Source: Ctenosaura bakeri
Taxonomy: Eukaryota; Chordata; Lepidosauria; Squamata; Iguanidae
Assembly (NCBI GenBank): GCA_948474755.1
Contig: CAOLHI010000075.1
Span: forward strand, 496,001-560,000
Length of the DNA stretch: 64,000 nucleotides
Direction of reading: 5' to 3'
Below the pieces are notes generated by a model. It worked only from the letters and a program-made list of their open reading frames with translations. It was not told the origin of the DNA and searched no databases. Position numbers and translations under genes: made by a program. Positions 9,726 to 20,830 of this stretch are shown piece after piece (positions within the stretch are counted from its first letter, which is position 1; the number at the start of each line of letters is the position of its first letter).

Positions 9726-10390
9726 ATCAAGTATTCATACTGGGAATATTTGGAATATTCAGAAAAGCTGTATAGGAAGCAACTTACCTTCACTGCTAGA
9801 GGGGGTATTTCTCATTACCTTTAATACTGTATTTGGGTGAATGAGTGCATACTTTTTTTGGAAGCAAAACAGCTATTTGAAAATAAGACTATGATTTCTG
9901 TTTACTTGGGGGACACTCTTGATATGCAGTACAGGAGCTGCTAACGCCTCCATGTGAAGCTTCCTTTGTATGGAGATGCATCATGACATACCATCACCCA
10001 GAAAAAGGCTTAGGACTGGGGATGGGACTGACAGCCATCAAATGAACATCAGGAAGAACTATTGCCAGAATTGGTTATTTCTTCTCCAATTTTTTTTCTT
10101 AATATATCCCTTCTTACCCTGAAGAATATTTCACATTAAGTATGTTGTAAACTAGATGACTAAAAGATCCCTCCAACAAAGTGTTAATTGTGATCAGAAC
10201 ATAAGCTGCCAATTACTTCTGGTTTGTGAAGAAGCTGGTTAAGGGAACACATCCAGAACCATGTAGAGGAGTGATTAATTGAAATTCATGAACAGGTAAA
10301 CAGAGGAAGGATTTAGACCATTCTATTTCATTGTGGGCTTTAATAAAATGTTGTGGGGTTAAAGTGATTCCAGATGCAAATCTTTTCCTG
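9726..10390. other. Unassigned DNA
   Basis: No gene or recognised repeat is seen in this 660-base stretch. Confidence 0.4.
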
Positions 10391-10440
10391 TGTATGTTCC
10401 TTCAAGTAGCCTGCCCACTTACGGCAACCTCATAAATTTC

Positions 10441-10494
10441 ATTGTTGTAGTACCGCCTCGATCCATGGGGAGAGGCAGCATATAAATAAGCAAG
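10441..10494 (+). mobile_element. Very short L2-type 3' tail inside the SINE
   Basis: The stretch holds GTACCGCCTCGATCCATGG, GGAGAGGCAG and TATAAATAAG. It is almost identical to the end of the L2 fragment at 10978-11030 and replaces a few bases of the SINE body. It looks like an extremely 5'-truncated LINE insertion. Confidence 0.55.
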
Positions 10495-10644
10495 GAATAC
10501 CCAGAGGTGGTTTTGTCAGTTCCTTCTTCTGAAATATGGCCTACAGCATCTAGTGTTCATTAGCAGTCTCCTATCCAAGTACTAACCATATATACTATGT
10601 ATATCATATATACTACTAACCATATATACCAAGTACTAACCATA

Positions 10645-11021
10645 TAATCCGCCCCGCACATTAAGGTCCTCTGGGAGGAATTTACTGCAGCCAGTCAGAA
10701 CTAGGTTGGCTGCAGTTACCCAGAGGACCTTCTATCACTCCCAAGTTATGGAATGGCCTGCCAGAGGAGACCCGGCATATTACCAGTCTTGACTGCTTTT
10801 AAAAAGCAGTCAAGACTGTCTCTTCCGACAGGCCTTCCCAGACTAGTACTCCACCGCCTCCCACCAACTGTCCTCCTGTTTTTTAATGTAGTTAATGTGT
10901 TTTAGGGGGTTGGTTTTAGACGGGTTGATGGGTGGGGAGGATTGGTTATGTTTTAATGCTTTTAATGTATTTAAAGTATTGTTGTAGTACCGCCTCGATC
11001 CATGGGGAGAGGCAGGATATA

Positions 11022-11078
<57 letters not shown>

Positions 11079-11125
11079 TAATTATTATTATTATTATTAT
11101 TGTTGTTGTTGTTATTATTATTATT
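10645..11125 (+). mobile_element. L2-type LINE 3' fragment
   Basis: The stretch around 10735-10840 encodes the end of an L2 ORF2 (PKLWNGLPEE-like, then a Lys/Val-rich helix). A 3' UTR follows with ACCGCCTCGATCCATGGGGA and TATAAATAATAATAA leading into a triplet repeat. It lies inside the 5S-derived SINE and so is younger than it. Confidence 0.75.
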
Positions 11126-11126
11126 A
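11022..11126. repeat. (AAT)n/(ATT)n repeat at an L2 tail
   Basis: About 18 AAT units are followed directly by ATT and GTT units. The AAT and ATT halves are complementary and could fold into one hairpin. Confidence 0.9.
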
Positions 11127-11192
11127 ACCAGTGCTAAGCTTGCTAGCTTCCAAGATCAAATGGGATTTGGTGCTTTTAGGGTATTTGGGCAA

Positions 11193-11542
11193 TCACTAAC
11201 ATTTTTATCTGCAAATAATTTAAGAGTACTTAGAGGCTAACAGTGGGGACTAAGAAGAATTGCAAGCTTTCCAAGTGATATGTAATAATTCCTTAATCAC
11301 CTGGAAAATCTTTATTAGATGGGGCTGTATGGGATGAGATTCAGTGAAACAAGTCCTGTTACTGAAGCCATGACCATGTAACAGGAGACTTCCTAGTTTC
11401 CTCTAGACAATGTTGTTAGCTGGATTTGTTGCAAATTTCTCTCTACCTACTTTGAGATCACTGTTTCAGCTAAATTGGTTCCAATAGGTTCTTACTGAGC
11501 CCTGGTTAAGCCTTCATAACAGGAAGTTTATGAGGCATTCAG
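11193..11542. other. Unassigned DNA
   Basis: Nothing is recognised in this 350-base stretch. Confidence 0.4.
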
Positions 11543-11760
11543 CCTTACCACACCACACTGCTACAGTGCAATTATTCTACTTTAACTGCCATGGCAACAG
11601 CCTATGGAATCCTGGGATTTGCAGTTCAATGAGGGGCAGTTAGAATTCTCATTGAAAGAGCTCTTGAGCCTCACTAAGCTACAAATCTCAGAATTCCACA
11701 GGATGTTGCAAAGGCAGTTAAAGTGGAATAATAATGCTATAACAGTGTAGTGTGATAAGG
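11543..11760. mobile_element. Hairpin MITE, diverged relative of the GGGCC-end family
   Basis: The terminal inverted repeats are CCTTACCACACCACACTG and the complement of CAGTGTAGTGTGATAAGG. The two halves fold on each other and share the CCTATGGAATCCTGGGATTT core with the elements at 12870, 19629, 22549 and 44906. The ends differ from that family and no clean target duplication is seen. Confidence 0.7.
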
Positions 11761-11942
11761 ACCATTGTGTCCTCTGTGATTCAAATCAGCCATGTATGAT
11801 CTAGGGTACATTTGGCTTGGATCACAGAGGACAGAATAGTTTGTTACCAGACTGTACACCCCTCACACTTTGATATGGTTTAATTGGAGAAATATAATTT
11901 AATTGGAAAATATATTAATTAGCATAAATATAAAATATATCC

Positions 11943-12680
11943 TGCTATGGCTGAATGGCCAGGCTGAATAAGAGGGAAAGGCTTGCTAAACACATGCACT
12001 GTGAACTGGGTCAGAAGAACCTTCCAGGCTTAGCCAGGTCAAGTCAGGAAATACCCCAGGAAACTCCAGAGATAATAGGCTTGCAGTTTGCCTTAATGAG
12101 TCAACCTTTGAGAAAATAGCACCTGGAAGATTCCCACAAGACTGCTGACTGTCTTAGCTCCTTTTCCTCTGACCAAGCATACCTCTCCTTTGTCCTCAAA
12201 CTGGTCTGACAAGTACTGAGCTATCAGGATGACCATTAGCCCTTTGCTACCTAATGCTAAGACCATTAGCCCATTCCAGACCTCATTGTCCACTCTGTGA
12301 ACTCTATTGTTTACTTGGCCAAAGAGCAATCAAGACCCTTGCCCTCCAGGAAGAAATCAGGTATAGGAAATCCTGTCAACTCACAGTACACTGATTGCAG
12401 ATCACCACTGTGCTGCTCTGATTCCTGATTGTTTACTGTCCTTAGACACATGTCTAAGTAACATCGCTGCTTCTTCACTGCTCTTCTGGACTGATAACTA
12501 TCACCCACTTTGCCCTGAAATCTCACTATCCAAAACTTTCCTTCCTTTTCCTTCAGTTAGCCTTGTGTGATTGTATGACTGCTTGGATCTGGTGTGTGTG
12601 GTTAATTCCCCCAATAAAACACAATAAGCTTACTTTTTGGATCTCTGGCTGGTTCTTCCCCGTGGAAGTACTGGTAAACA
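11943..12680 (+). repeat. Possible old LTR
   Basis: The segment begins TGCTATGG, ends GGTAAACA and has AATAAA at 12613, about 65 bases before the end, which is an LTR-like layout. I see no matching flanking duplication and no second copy in the window, so the call is tentative. Confidence 0.25.
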
Positions 12681-12869
12681 TGCGTGTAAAAGATATCATT
12701 AAGCTACCCCCTCTTGTAGGCTTCCTATTTGAGCTAATAATTTCCCACCTTTTCATGGCAGTTAATAGCATCGTGGGTAGAAGCTTGAGTCACTCATGTT
12801 TTGGGGTAATAAGTTCATAGACATTCTCCAAGGTTTTAGCATGGCTCGGTGTAAACCTATCAGGACTAA

Positions 12870-13023
12870 GGTCATTTCTACATAGCCTGTTATAGTGCTA
12901 TGATTCCACTTTCAACATCCTATGGAGTCCTGGGGTTTGCAGTTTCAAACTGAAAACCCTAGGATTCCATAGGATGTTGAAAGTGGAATCATACTGCTAT
13001 AACAAGCTAGTGCAGAAATGGCC
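12870..13023. mobile_element. Hairpin MITE, 154 bp, TAA duplication
   Basis: The ends are GGTCATTTCTACATAGC and TAGTGCAGAAATGGCC, which are inverted copies. The flanks are TAA (12867-12869 and 13024-13026). The whole element is a near-perfect foldback around the CCTATGG...CCATAGG cores. 3-bp TAA duplications are typical of PIF/Harbinger transposons. Confidence 0.85.
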
Positions 13024-13195
13024 TAAGATAGCTATAATATGTAGCAGTCTTTCTTCCCCTTTTACCTCCAGCAGCCATCCCAGGTAGCCACAGTAAGCTG
13101 GTTGTATGCATTTAATACATGCTCAGTATTGGGAAAAATGAGAGGTTTTAGTGAATCTTTCAAGCAGAGCATCTAAAAGTGCTAGGCAGAAGTTG

Positions 13196-13410
13196 TATTT
13201 ATATTTTACTTTATTGAAATTATGTTGCAAGTTATCATTTTGTTATCCATTTTTTACTTCTTTTCTTTCTTTTTATTATTGTATGAAAAATTGTTTTTTT
13301 GTTCTATAATTGTTTATGGATATATTCCTTGTTCGAAGTTTTTCTCTTCTCTTTTTCTTTTTTTCCTTTAGTATCAATGGATTACTAAAAAGATTCTTAA
13401 AAAAATAAAA
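13196..13410 (+). mobile_element. Short retroposed insert with 22-bp target duplication
   Basis: A 22-bp direct repeat (13174-13195 and 13411-13432, containing GTGCTAGGCAGAAGTTG) brackets 215 bases of T-rich DNA ending AAAAAAATAAAA. Long target duplications and an A-rich end indicate L1-type retroposition. The body resembles an L1 3' UTR but I cannot assign it firmly. Confidence 0.8.
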
Positions 13411-13432
13411 TAAAAGTGCTAGGCAGAAGTTG

Positions 13433-13991
13433 AAGCGCTAACCAGCCCATTGCACCCCATACACAGTAATTAACAGAGAAAGAAATCAAACTTTGTGTTC
13501 TTCATAAGGTGTACAAGTAGTTTCACTCATGGATACTTGTACATGATCAACACAGGTTCATCTTTTTGAGGAAAGGAAGAAAAAAGGTACTACCTTGTAT
13601 CAGGAACTTGGAGCTTCTCAGCTTGAGACAGCTCTTGGAAGCACATGCTTCATGGAGGCAGGGAGGGAGGGAAAGGATGTGTGAGAGCAGATGGGACCCC
13701 GGATGTCAAAGGGAATGCCTATGTGGTGCAGGAAGAGAGTGGACATGAATAAACATACATACCAGCAAACAGGAAGTAACCATAAGCATGCTGTGCCTAA
13801 ACTCCTAGAAAGAAATATGCAGTCTAACTACCAGTGAGCATTGGCATGCAAAGGCTACAAACTCCAAAAGTCAGAGGGAGAGGAAGAGTGTAATAACAGA
13901 GAACAAGACTGTAGCCTGAAACAAATTATCTCCAGTGCCTCATCCCTTCTGTTCTGACTAGGAATGGTCCACTCTTATTGGTAAAGGTAAC
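13433..13991. other. Unassigned DNA
   Basis: No gene or named repeat is seen in this stretch. Confidence 0.4.
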
Positions 13992-13994
13992 TAA

Positions 13995-14513
13995 GGCCCT
14001 TTCTGCACGAGGCAGTTAAAACGGGCCAAGGCGTTCTGGCACGGAGATTGTCCGCCCCTTGGATCGGACTAGGTGGGGACTATTTAACTTAGTTCCGCAC
14101 CTTAGTCTGATCCAACTTGCCACCAAGTGTCCTCTAGCGTGCTAAGTAAAGACCGAAAAAACCAGGTCTTTACATTTTCTAGATTGCGCCATTCCATTCC
14201 TACTTACCTGTGCAGATGTGCAGGCTCGCACCAATGCAAGCCTGTGATCAGCGGAGGGCGGGCTGTGGGTGTGGCCAGTGTCAGTGGTTGGTCCATTCCC
14301 ACGAAGACACCAGAAGACACCATTTTGAGCTGGAAGCTGCTATTTTGAGCCGCAGCAGTGTGGATCTACAGACCTTGCACTGATCTGGTTTGCCCTGCAC
14401 TAATGAAGGAGCCCTGCAGAAGGGCTCAAGGGAAAGTCTGTGTTACTTCGGAACCAAGAAGAGCTGGTAAGTAATGGCATGGAGAGATTCATTCGCCTCG
14501 TGTGGAAAGGGCC
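13995..14513. mobile_element. MITE-like transposon, 519 bp, TAA duplication
   Basis: The ends GGCCCTTTCTGCACGAGGC and GCCTCGTGTGGAAAGGGCC are inverted repeats flanked by TAA (13992-13994 and 14514-14516). The interior shares blocks with the elements at 41947 and 48350 (CTCGCACCAATGCAAGCCTG and TTGGTCC-like parts). No transposase frame is present. Confidence 0.85.
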
Positions 14514-14516
14514 TAA

Positions 14517-16284
14517 GTGTGTTGTTTTGCTAGGCTACCTAGAAAAGATCGTAGAAATGTAAGTTAGCACAAACTGTGTCTACTAAATTGCTTAGGATCA
14601 GGATAACTACAGAGATGCCTTCTATTCTATGAGCCGACCCAAACTCTACAGTCATGTTGTCTACTTAGGGGGGTGATGGCACAGGCTGGGTCTAAGGTGG
14701 TGTAGTGTGCTATCTGAGGAATGGCTTCAACAGTAAGGCTCAAGTGGCATTGTGATATAATTTCAGTGCAATGAACTGCACTGGTGAAATGAGTATGCCC
14801 CTTGCATGTCCTAAAATCTTTTTTAGCAACAGTGCTAAACATTAACGGTTGCCCACTGACATAAAAAGGGTTATTTTGGAATTATTAAGCCCTGCTAGAA
14901 AGCAGTTCAAGGCTGACTGGGAATGGATCAGGTGAATAAACTTAATTTTACCATACTGCTTATACTATTCTCATAGCTGTTAGGATGAGGCTACACACTT
15001 CAATTTCCTTTGTTTGGCCCTATCCTGTATAACGTCATTTGTCCATCTTCCAGTTCACTCATCCTGATGATGGGCATGCTCAACAGTACATGTTATCTAG
15101 CCCGGGGGATCTATAGTGTTGATCTGGGATAATCTGGGTAGAATTAACAATGTAATCATATTACATTGTATGGCCATTAAGATGTTATACTTTCGTAAGG
15201 ACTGAACCTTTATTTCTCTTTTTAATAGTTAGCTTTTAAATAGTTAGCACATATAGAGACATTATTATCTTGTACAGTATAACTTAGGTACTTATCCATT
15301 TAAGTATACATTGTCAGCTTTTGAAAAACCATACATCTCTACACAGCCATCTGTGAACAAGAGTTAATTTCTGTGAGTAGTCTCCAATCTTAATGGCATC
15401 TAGGATAGCCGTAAGTGTCCTAGCAGGCATCCATTACACTCATGATGAGAAATATATTTATTTTAGCCTAAGTCTGGATGTTTGTCTTACAAGCACTATC
15501 TTTCTTTTACCAGTATTGTCTATCTTTACCTGCATGTCTGTGCAGTTTTTCAGTTATCAGAAACAACACAGCTGCCATGGACAGTTCTTCATTGAAGCAG
15601 GCTGTAAAAGGCAGTCTAATCTACTGGGTCTGTTTTGGCTCCTTTTATTCTCTCCCTTGCCTCATCTAGGCTATCATTTGTCCAATCTTGACTTTTGTTG
15701 TCTTCTATCTGATTACGTCAGCAGTTGCACCTGATAGATGGCTATCTCAGTCATATCAGTTCACATCTCACAGTCTTGTTAGGAGTGCAAGTGTTCTCAA
15801 CCCTTATCTTTTATACATTCCAGTAGGCATTTTGCCCAGACTTAAGGTAAGGTTAGGTTTACACAAATACACACAAACACATTCTAATACATCTAATACA
15901 TCTAGCCTTCTACCTTCTACCATGTATCCTATACTCTGTATAGGTTTATTCCCAGCAAATGAATGCCAGGTCTGTAGTATTCCCACCCCATTCTCTTTAG
16001 ACTGAAGGACTGTGGGTCCTTTGCCATTTGTCAGCTAATCTATATAAGCATTCCATCTGGTGTCGCTCTATGACCTCCTGGCTGCTAAGAGGTCCAACTT
16101 GTGAACATGATAGAATCTGGACAGGCAGAGTTAACATCAACATTCCACTGAAGCATTCATAAAGTATTTTTCCCACCTCCACACTCTTTCCTAAATGGTA
16201 GAAGTCACAGTAGACTTTCCTTACTTGGTCTGAGTTGCATATAGATTGCATCATTGTCAGTGAAAAACCCTGAAGATCTTTCTT
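14517..16284. other. Unassigned DNA
   Basis: About 1.8 kb without a supported gene. Open frames near 15393-15734 and 15688-16005 have no recognisable domain and no coding-like context. No transposon boundary is seen. Confidence 0.4.
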
Positions 16285-16870
16285 CTTCAGCAATTTGAAA
16301 CTTCATATTTTTTTTTCTTTTCACTTCATTTTTTTTTCTCTTTCTTTGCCCTTCTTTTTCTTCCCCCTCACTGGAATTCCTGGCTAAAATATTCTCTTTC
16401 GCTTTTCTTTCTTTTCCTTTATCCCCTTCCTTTGGCAACTCCTCTGTTCTCTAATCTTCTCCTCTCTTTCCCAGTACCTCTTTTTTCATCTCTCTCACTA
16501 CACAACTGCTTGCTAAACATTTTCTCCTTCTTCATTTTCCTTTCCCCTTCCCCTATTCACAACTTTTGGCTTTCCCTTCACTTTCCTTTCTCCGTTCCAC
16601 ACTCAGCTCCTGGTCAGACATCTCCTTTATGAACTTTCTCCTTTTCCTCCCTCCACATTTTCTAATTACATTCTAGTTTTCTAGTTGCATTCGGCTTTTC
16701 CATACTTTGTCCCTTTTTCCCACTCCAGTTCTCCTGTGTATATTTGTTTCATACTTCCTCCCTCTGCCCCCCCTCTCTTTCTCCCCCTCCTTCAGTCTCC
16801 CACTTAGCCCATCATCTTGCTTCTCCTTTTTTCTCTTGCTCCAACTCTTTCTCCTTTGTCCCTTACCAAG
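16285..16870. repeat. Pyrimidine-rich tract
   Basis: Nearly 600 bases are strongly C+T-rich on the + strand without a regular unit. The purine-rich reverse frames in it are products of this bias and are not genes. Confidence 0.8.
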
Positions 16871-18971
16871 AAAACCTTGAAACAATCACTGGGTTATTTT
16901 AGATTATCAGCATTTTAAAGTAGTAAATCCTATTAGATCCGCTAGGGCTTATTTTTGTGTAGATATGAGCGTCCTTTTGGTCATCAATATTCTGTTGGTC
17001 TGTCATCTATCAACATCAGCATCGGTATGATCCACAAAATATTAAGATTATTAGTAGCATGGTGGTGGTGATGATGGTGATGATGATTTTGTGGTTGAAG
17101 GGAGACTCAATAACCTAATAAAGACATGTGGCTACCTCAGGGACCCTGATCAGTGAGCATGCCCCATTAAGAGCAACATCTGGACTACAATTTTCTTGTG
17201 ATTGAAATACAGTTGGGGAAAGGTTTTGTTTTTCCCCCGTTCAGAGCAGGGTTTGGAATAATTTCTTTTGTTAGACTATAGTTCCCATGTGTAGCTAAAA
17301 CCAGTTCTTGTAAAGGCATTAAAAGCAGAAGGGGGATGTGTGTGTGTGTGTGTGTTCAATGCACATCTTGAAAAACTGAATATGGAAGCGGAGAAATGTT
17401 TTCTTATTTGTGGGACTTTGTGTTTTTACTTGACTAACATATTCTGAGGAACTGTTTGATGACACTGCTAGGACTCACACCTTGTGCCATCACTGAGGTT
17501 TATCCTTGGTATCATCACTAAGGCCTGTTCCCTGTGATCACCAGCTTCTCAAGTTTTCACCCTGAAATCTAAAGGCCTAGAATGCTCTTAACCCACAACC
17601 TTACAGTATAATGTATAGAGAACCAGGTCAAGCAAGTACTGAATATTGTATGCCATCCTGTTTGCACATCCATGTATACAATTTCAAGCAGTCATCCTTT
17701 CAAAATCACTGTGCTGCCATAAAGAAGGTCCCTGCCAGCCTAACATAATGAACCAATGGAAACCAAAATAGGGCCTCCCTTCAGTAGTAAATGGAGGGAC
17801 CTTTACATGAATATGTACCAGAAGCTGAGTTTAGATTGTTTTAGGAATTTGGGGAGTAGTCATAACAATTATTTATAAGTCCCCCCCCTCTTTTTTAAAA
17901 AAGTAATATTTGTAAAATATTTATTCATGGCAGGCCACATAACATTCACCTTTTTGCTCTCCAATTCAGTCTGGCAGTTTCATATTTTATAAGTAATCAC
18001 AACCATTCTTGCATGTGTTCTGCCTGTGATTTCTAGTATGGAATTCAAAAGGGAAGACTGTGGGAAGGATACCAAAGTGTATGCTTTCTTGGAAATGATG
18101 TGAAGAGGTCCAGTGACTTATGCAATGGTGGGAGTAAGTGGTCTCAGGCTTAAGAAAACATTAAACAGCTAACTGAGACAAACAAACAAAAAATCCTTAG
18201 CCATTATGCGTCCAGACTGTGATGTGTCTATCGAAGGCTGGGATCATTAGTATTGGTTCACTGACTTAGCCTTGGAGGTTCCTGATGAAGGGGACATAAC
18301 ATCACGGTCAAGCCGAGACTAATGGGGAACAATATGCATCTGCAGGCTCTGATGTTACTAATCCATTGCCTACTGAGGATCAACCATTGGAGCAATGGAA
18401 TATTGGCCAAGCCACTGACAAACAGAAGTTGAGGATTAGTTGGACCTCTTGAATTTCTAATATGGTCCCACTCTTCATTAGAACCAGTTGCACAGAAAAA
18501 AGGGGGAGGGGAAAATTTTCTGCAATGTCTTTTAAAAATATTGCATTGATTTGATACAATGTATCATGCTGGTGGTCTTAAGCACAATTTAAGTTTTTGT
18601 TGAGATTCATGTTATTAAAAAAGGATTGTATCATGTCTTATGATATGTTACAACAAAGAAAATGCTTAGTAGAATAATGTAGTAATCATAGCTGATTGTT
18701 GCGGGGAAAGCGGGGAGCCAGCAGATTCTCAGACTCAGCAGTTTCATGTATACATCTGTAGTGATAAAGTATCATGGACAATCTGATTGCCTAGGCAGCA
18801 AGAGTGTTTCACATTTATGTACTTAGTTTTCTGTGGAAACTTGCAGCATCTTATAAGGAATAAAGGGAAAAGCTGATTTTCACTTACCTTTATGTTTGGA
18901 AAAATACTGATATCAGGAATGGAGGCAAAGCTTAATCTATTCCAATTTCATCATAAACCTCATTCTGTTCC
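16871..18971. other. Unassigned DNA with small simple repeats
   Basis: This 2.1-kb stretch holds a GGT/GAT run (17059-17090) and a (TG)n run (about 17336-17355). No gene or named transposon is seen. The segment at 18190-18470 has mixed, less AT-rich composition but no identity I can give. Confidence 0.4.
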
Positions 18972-19335
18972 AGGTTATAAACTGGCATAGGCACACAGCC
19001 ACGGGCAGCATGCAGCCCTTGGGACCCCCTAGAAGACTTCTCTAGACCCCAGCCCCACCCCAAAATTTTTAGTTTGCGGGCAATTCCAGGCAATTTTTTG
19101 CCCCCAAATGGCTCAAAACTGGCTAAGGATAGAGCATTTTACTTCCCCTAACTCTGCAGAGGCCTCCTCCACCACAACCAAAACATCCAAAAAGAGGGAC
19201 AAAATGGCCAAAATGGCAGCCAGAAGTGGCCACATGTTACTTTGGGCACAGTGAAACTTACTGATGTAGCCTGCCAGATGGGCACAGGGAATAAAAAAGG
19301 CCTCCATCCCCTGTGAAATTGCTCACCGCTATTAT
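18972..19335. repeat. Possible old hAT-type non-autonomous element
   Basis: The left part holds GCAGCATGCAGCCCTTGGGA and the right part GTGAAATTGCTCACCG. These resemble the two ends of a common hAT-type repeat in reptiles. The ends are too decayed to show inverted repeats or an 8-bp duplication. Confidence 0.3.
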
Positions 19336-19628
19336 AAACCCTCATACAAGAAAAACTTGGTGTTACTAGCCTTTAAAAATGTGCTGTTTTTCCATTGGAT
19401 TTTCAAACTGAAATGAAGGGACACCTATTCAGTTAAGGTTGGTTCTGGATTGATCTAGAATAGTCTGTTTAAAAGCAAAGGTTATGAATTTTCCAAGATG
19501 CCTGACTTTTCTTAACAAAGAGTTTGAATGGTTGGGAAACCCCTTTTTCATGGTGGATTAGAAAACAAATGAATAAAAAGGAATAAAATAAGAGCTGGGA
19601 AAATAAAAGCAAGGAAGCTGTACATAGG

Positions 19629-19790
19629 GGCCACTTCTGCACTAGATTGCTATAATGCTATTATTCCACTTTCAACATCCTATGGAATCCTGGGGTTTGC
19701 AGTTTAGGGAGGGGTATCACAGACTCCAGGATTCCATAGGATGTTGAAAATGGAATAATAGCGCTGTAACAGTCTAATGCAGAAATGGCC
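19629..19790. mobile_element. Hairpin MITE, 162 bp, AGG duplication
   Basis: The inverted ends GGCCACTTCTGCACTAG and CTAATGCAGAAATGGCC surround the CCTATGGAATCCTGGGGTTT core and its complement. AGG is duplicated on both sides (19626-19628 and 19791-19793). Confidence 0.85.
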
Positions 19791-19812
19791 AGGCTTAGGG
19801 TAAGGGTTAGGG

Positions 19813-20780
19813 TTGCTTAAAGGCCAATGTGTAGATCACTTGCTGAGAAATAATTAGGACTTTTTTCCCCCCTATTCTTAAACTAGTGCCCTGCCTCAAA
19901 GAATTTGGAAGGCTTCAACAGTACCAGAGGGTGCAGCCCTCAGAGAAGAACACATTTCCCAAAAATATAAGATGCCTGTCAAATCTGAGATGAGCAGTTC
20001 ATGGTGATCCAAGCAAAATGAAGCCAGTCAAACTGATCTCATTCCATCACACTACCATCACATCAGTCCTCCTGGAGTTTGGTCCAATAGCTAGGAGTTT
20101 CACTGGTGGAACCAGATTCTCATCCATCAAAGAAGCACAAGTCAGAATTTGTTGAGAAGATTTTAATCCTGATTATCTCCAAATATAATGTCCAGGACTA
20201 CTCACCTGAATCACCAGAGCATCTTACTTCAGAAATTCTGCATCTCATGTAGTAACAATTCAGTAAACAATTATTCACAGCAAACATGTGGGTGCGATCA
20301 CCCGTCCAAGATACAGCAATTACCTAGAGGCCATAGATTATATTCTTTCTAGTGAAACAGTCTGAGCAGTGTCTGTCCTGCCTTGAGGATCAAGATCATA
20401 TTCTGCTCAGTTTCCTTTGCATTTTCTGCAATCCCCACCTCTTTTACTTCACCATCATTTCTTAGCATTCCCCTCTCTTCTCTAGCTACTTGTGAGAAGA
20501 AATCATCAAGAAGCAAAGCTTTTTTTTTTTTTTTTGCCTTGTAAGGTTCCCCTTCCTTATCTGCAGAATAAGAGTGCTGAGCTGAGCTGACTCCTAATAA
20601 GAAAAAAAATATCTTTCTGTCTCTCTTATTCTCTCTCTCTCTGTCTTTTCACAGAGTCAATACCAATTAGTGAACTGGAAATGGATTTCGGTTCAGAGGG
20701 CAGGGCACTAGTTTAAGAATATGGGGAAGCAAGTCCTAGTTATTTCTCAGCAAGTGATCTACACATTGACCTTTAAGCAA
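19813..20780. mobile_element. Foldback element with about 82-bp inverted arms
   Basis: The left arm (19813-19895, starting TTGCTTAAAGGCCAATG) and the right arm (20699-20780, ending CATTGACCTTTAAGCAA) are inverted copies with few mismatches, separated by about 800 bases of unique DNA without a frame. This suggests a non-autonomous DNA transposon with long terminal inverted repeats. I see no clear target duplication, partly because a third arm starts at 20782. Confidence 0.75.
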
Positions 20781-20781
20781 G

Positions 20782-20830
20782 TTGTCTTAAAGGCCAAGGC
20801 TGTGGATCACTTGCTGAGCAATAACTAGAA
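20782..20830. repeat. Third arm copy, abutting the foldback element
   Basis: TTGTCTTAAAGGCCAAGG and GATCACTTGCTGAGCAATAA repeat the left arm in direct orientation one base after the right arm ends. Together with the right arm it makes an imperfect palindrome of about 90 bases. No matching right end follows, so this is a broken second copy or an arm duplication. Confidence 0.7.

Larger units (their letters stand above)
10391..11192 (-). mobile_element. 5S-rRNA-derived SINE, reverse strand, with insertions
   Basis: From 10539 (GGCCTACAGC) to about 10588 (CCAAGTACTAACCA), resuming at 11126 (AACCAGTGCTAAGCTTGC) to 11192, the sequence is the complement of nearly a whole 5S rRNA, with matching blocks in order and moderate divergence. 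The part from 10391 to 10538 is a SINE body with CCTTCAAGTAGCCTGCCCAC and GAGGTGGTTTTGTCAG. The 5S part would have supplied its RNA polymerase III promoter. It is interrupted by an L2 fragment (about 10645-11125) and by a 54-base L2-like tail (10441-10494). Confidence 0.75.

Noticed and set aside
10539..11192. A functional 5S rRNA gene
   Set aside because: The 5S-like DNA is diverged, interrupted by an L2 fragment and attached to a SINE body.
11943..12680. A further complete LTR
   Set aside because: TG...CA ends and AATAAA are present but there is no duplication and no second copy, so it is kept only as a low-confidence repeat.
15393..16005. Two overlapping frames of more than 100 codons with hydrophobic stretches
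   Set aside because: No recognisable domain, AT-rich composition, frames overlap each other, and no splice or promoter context.
16205..16885. Lys/Glu-rich reverse-strand frames
   Set aside because: They are a direct product of the pyrimidine-rich tract.
19794..19812. Telomere-like TTAGGGTAAGGGTTAGGG
   Set aside because: Only three imperfect units between two transposon ends; too short to call an interstitial telomeric site.
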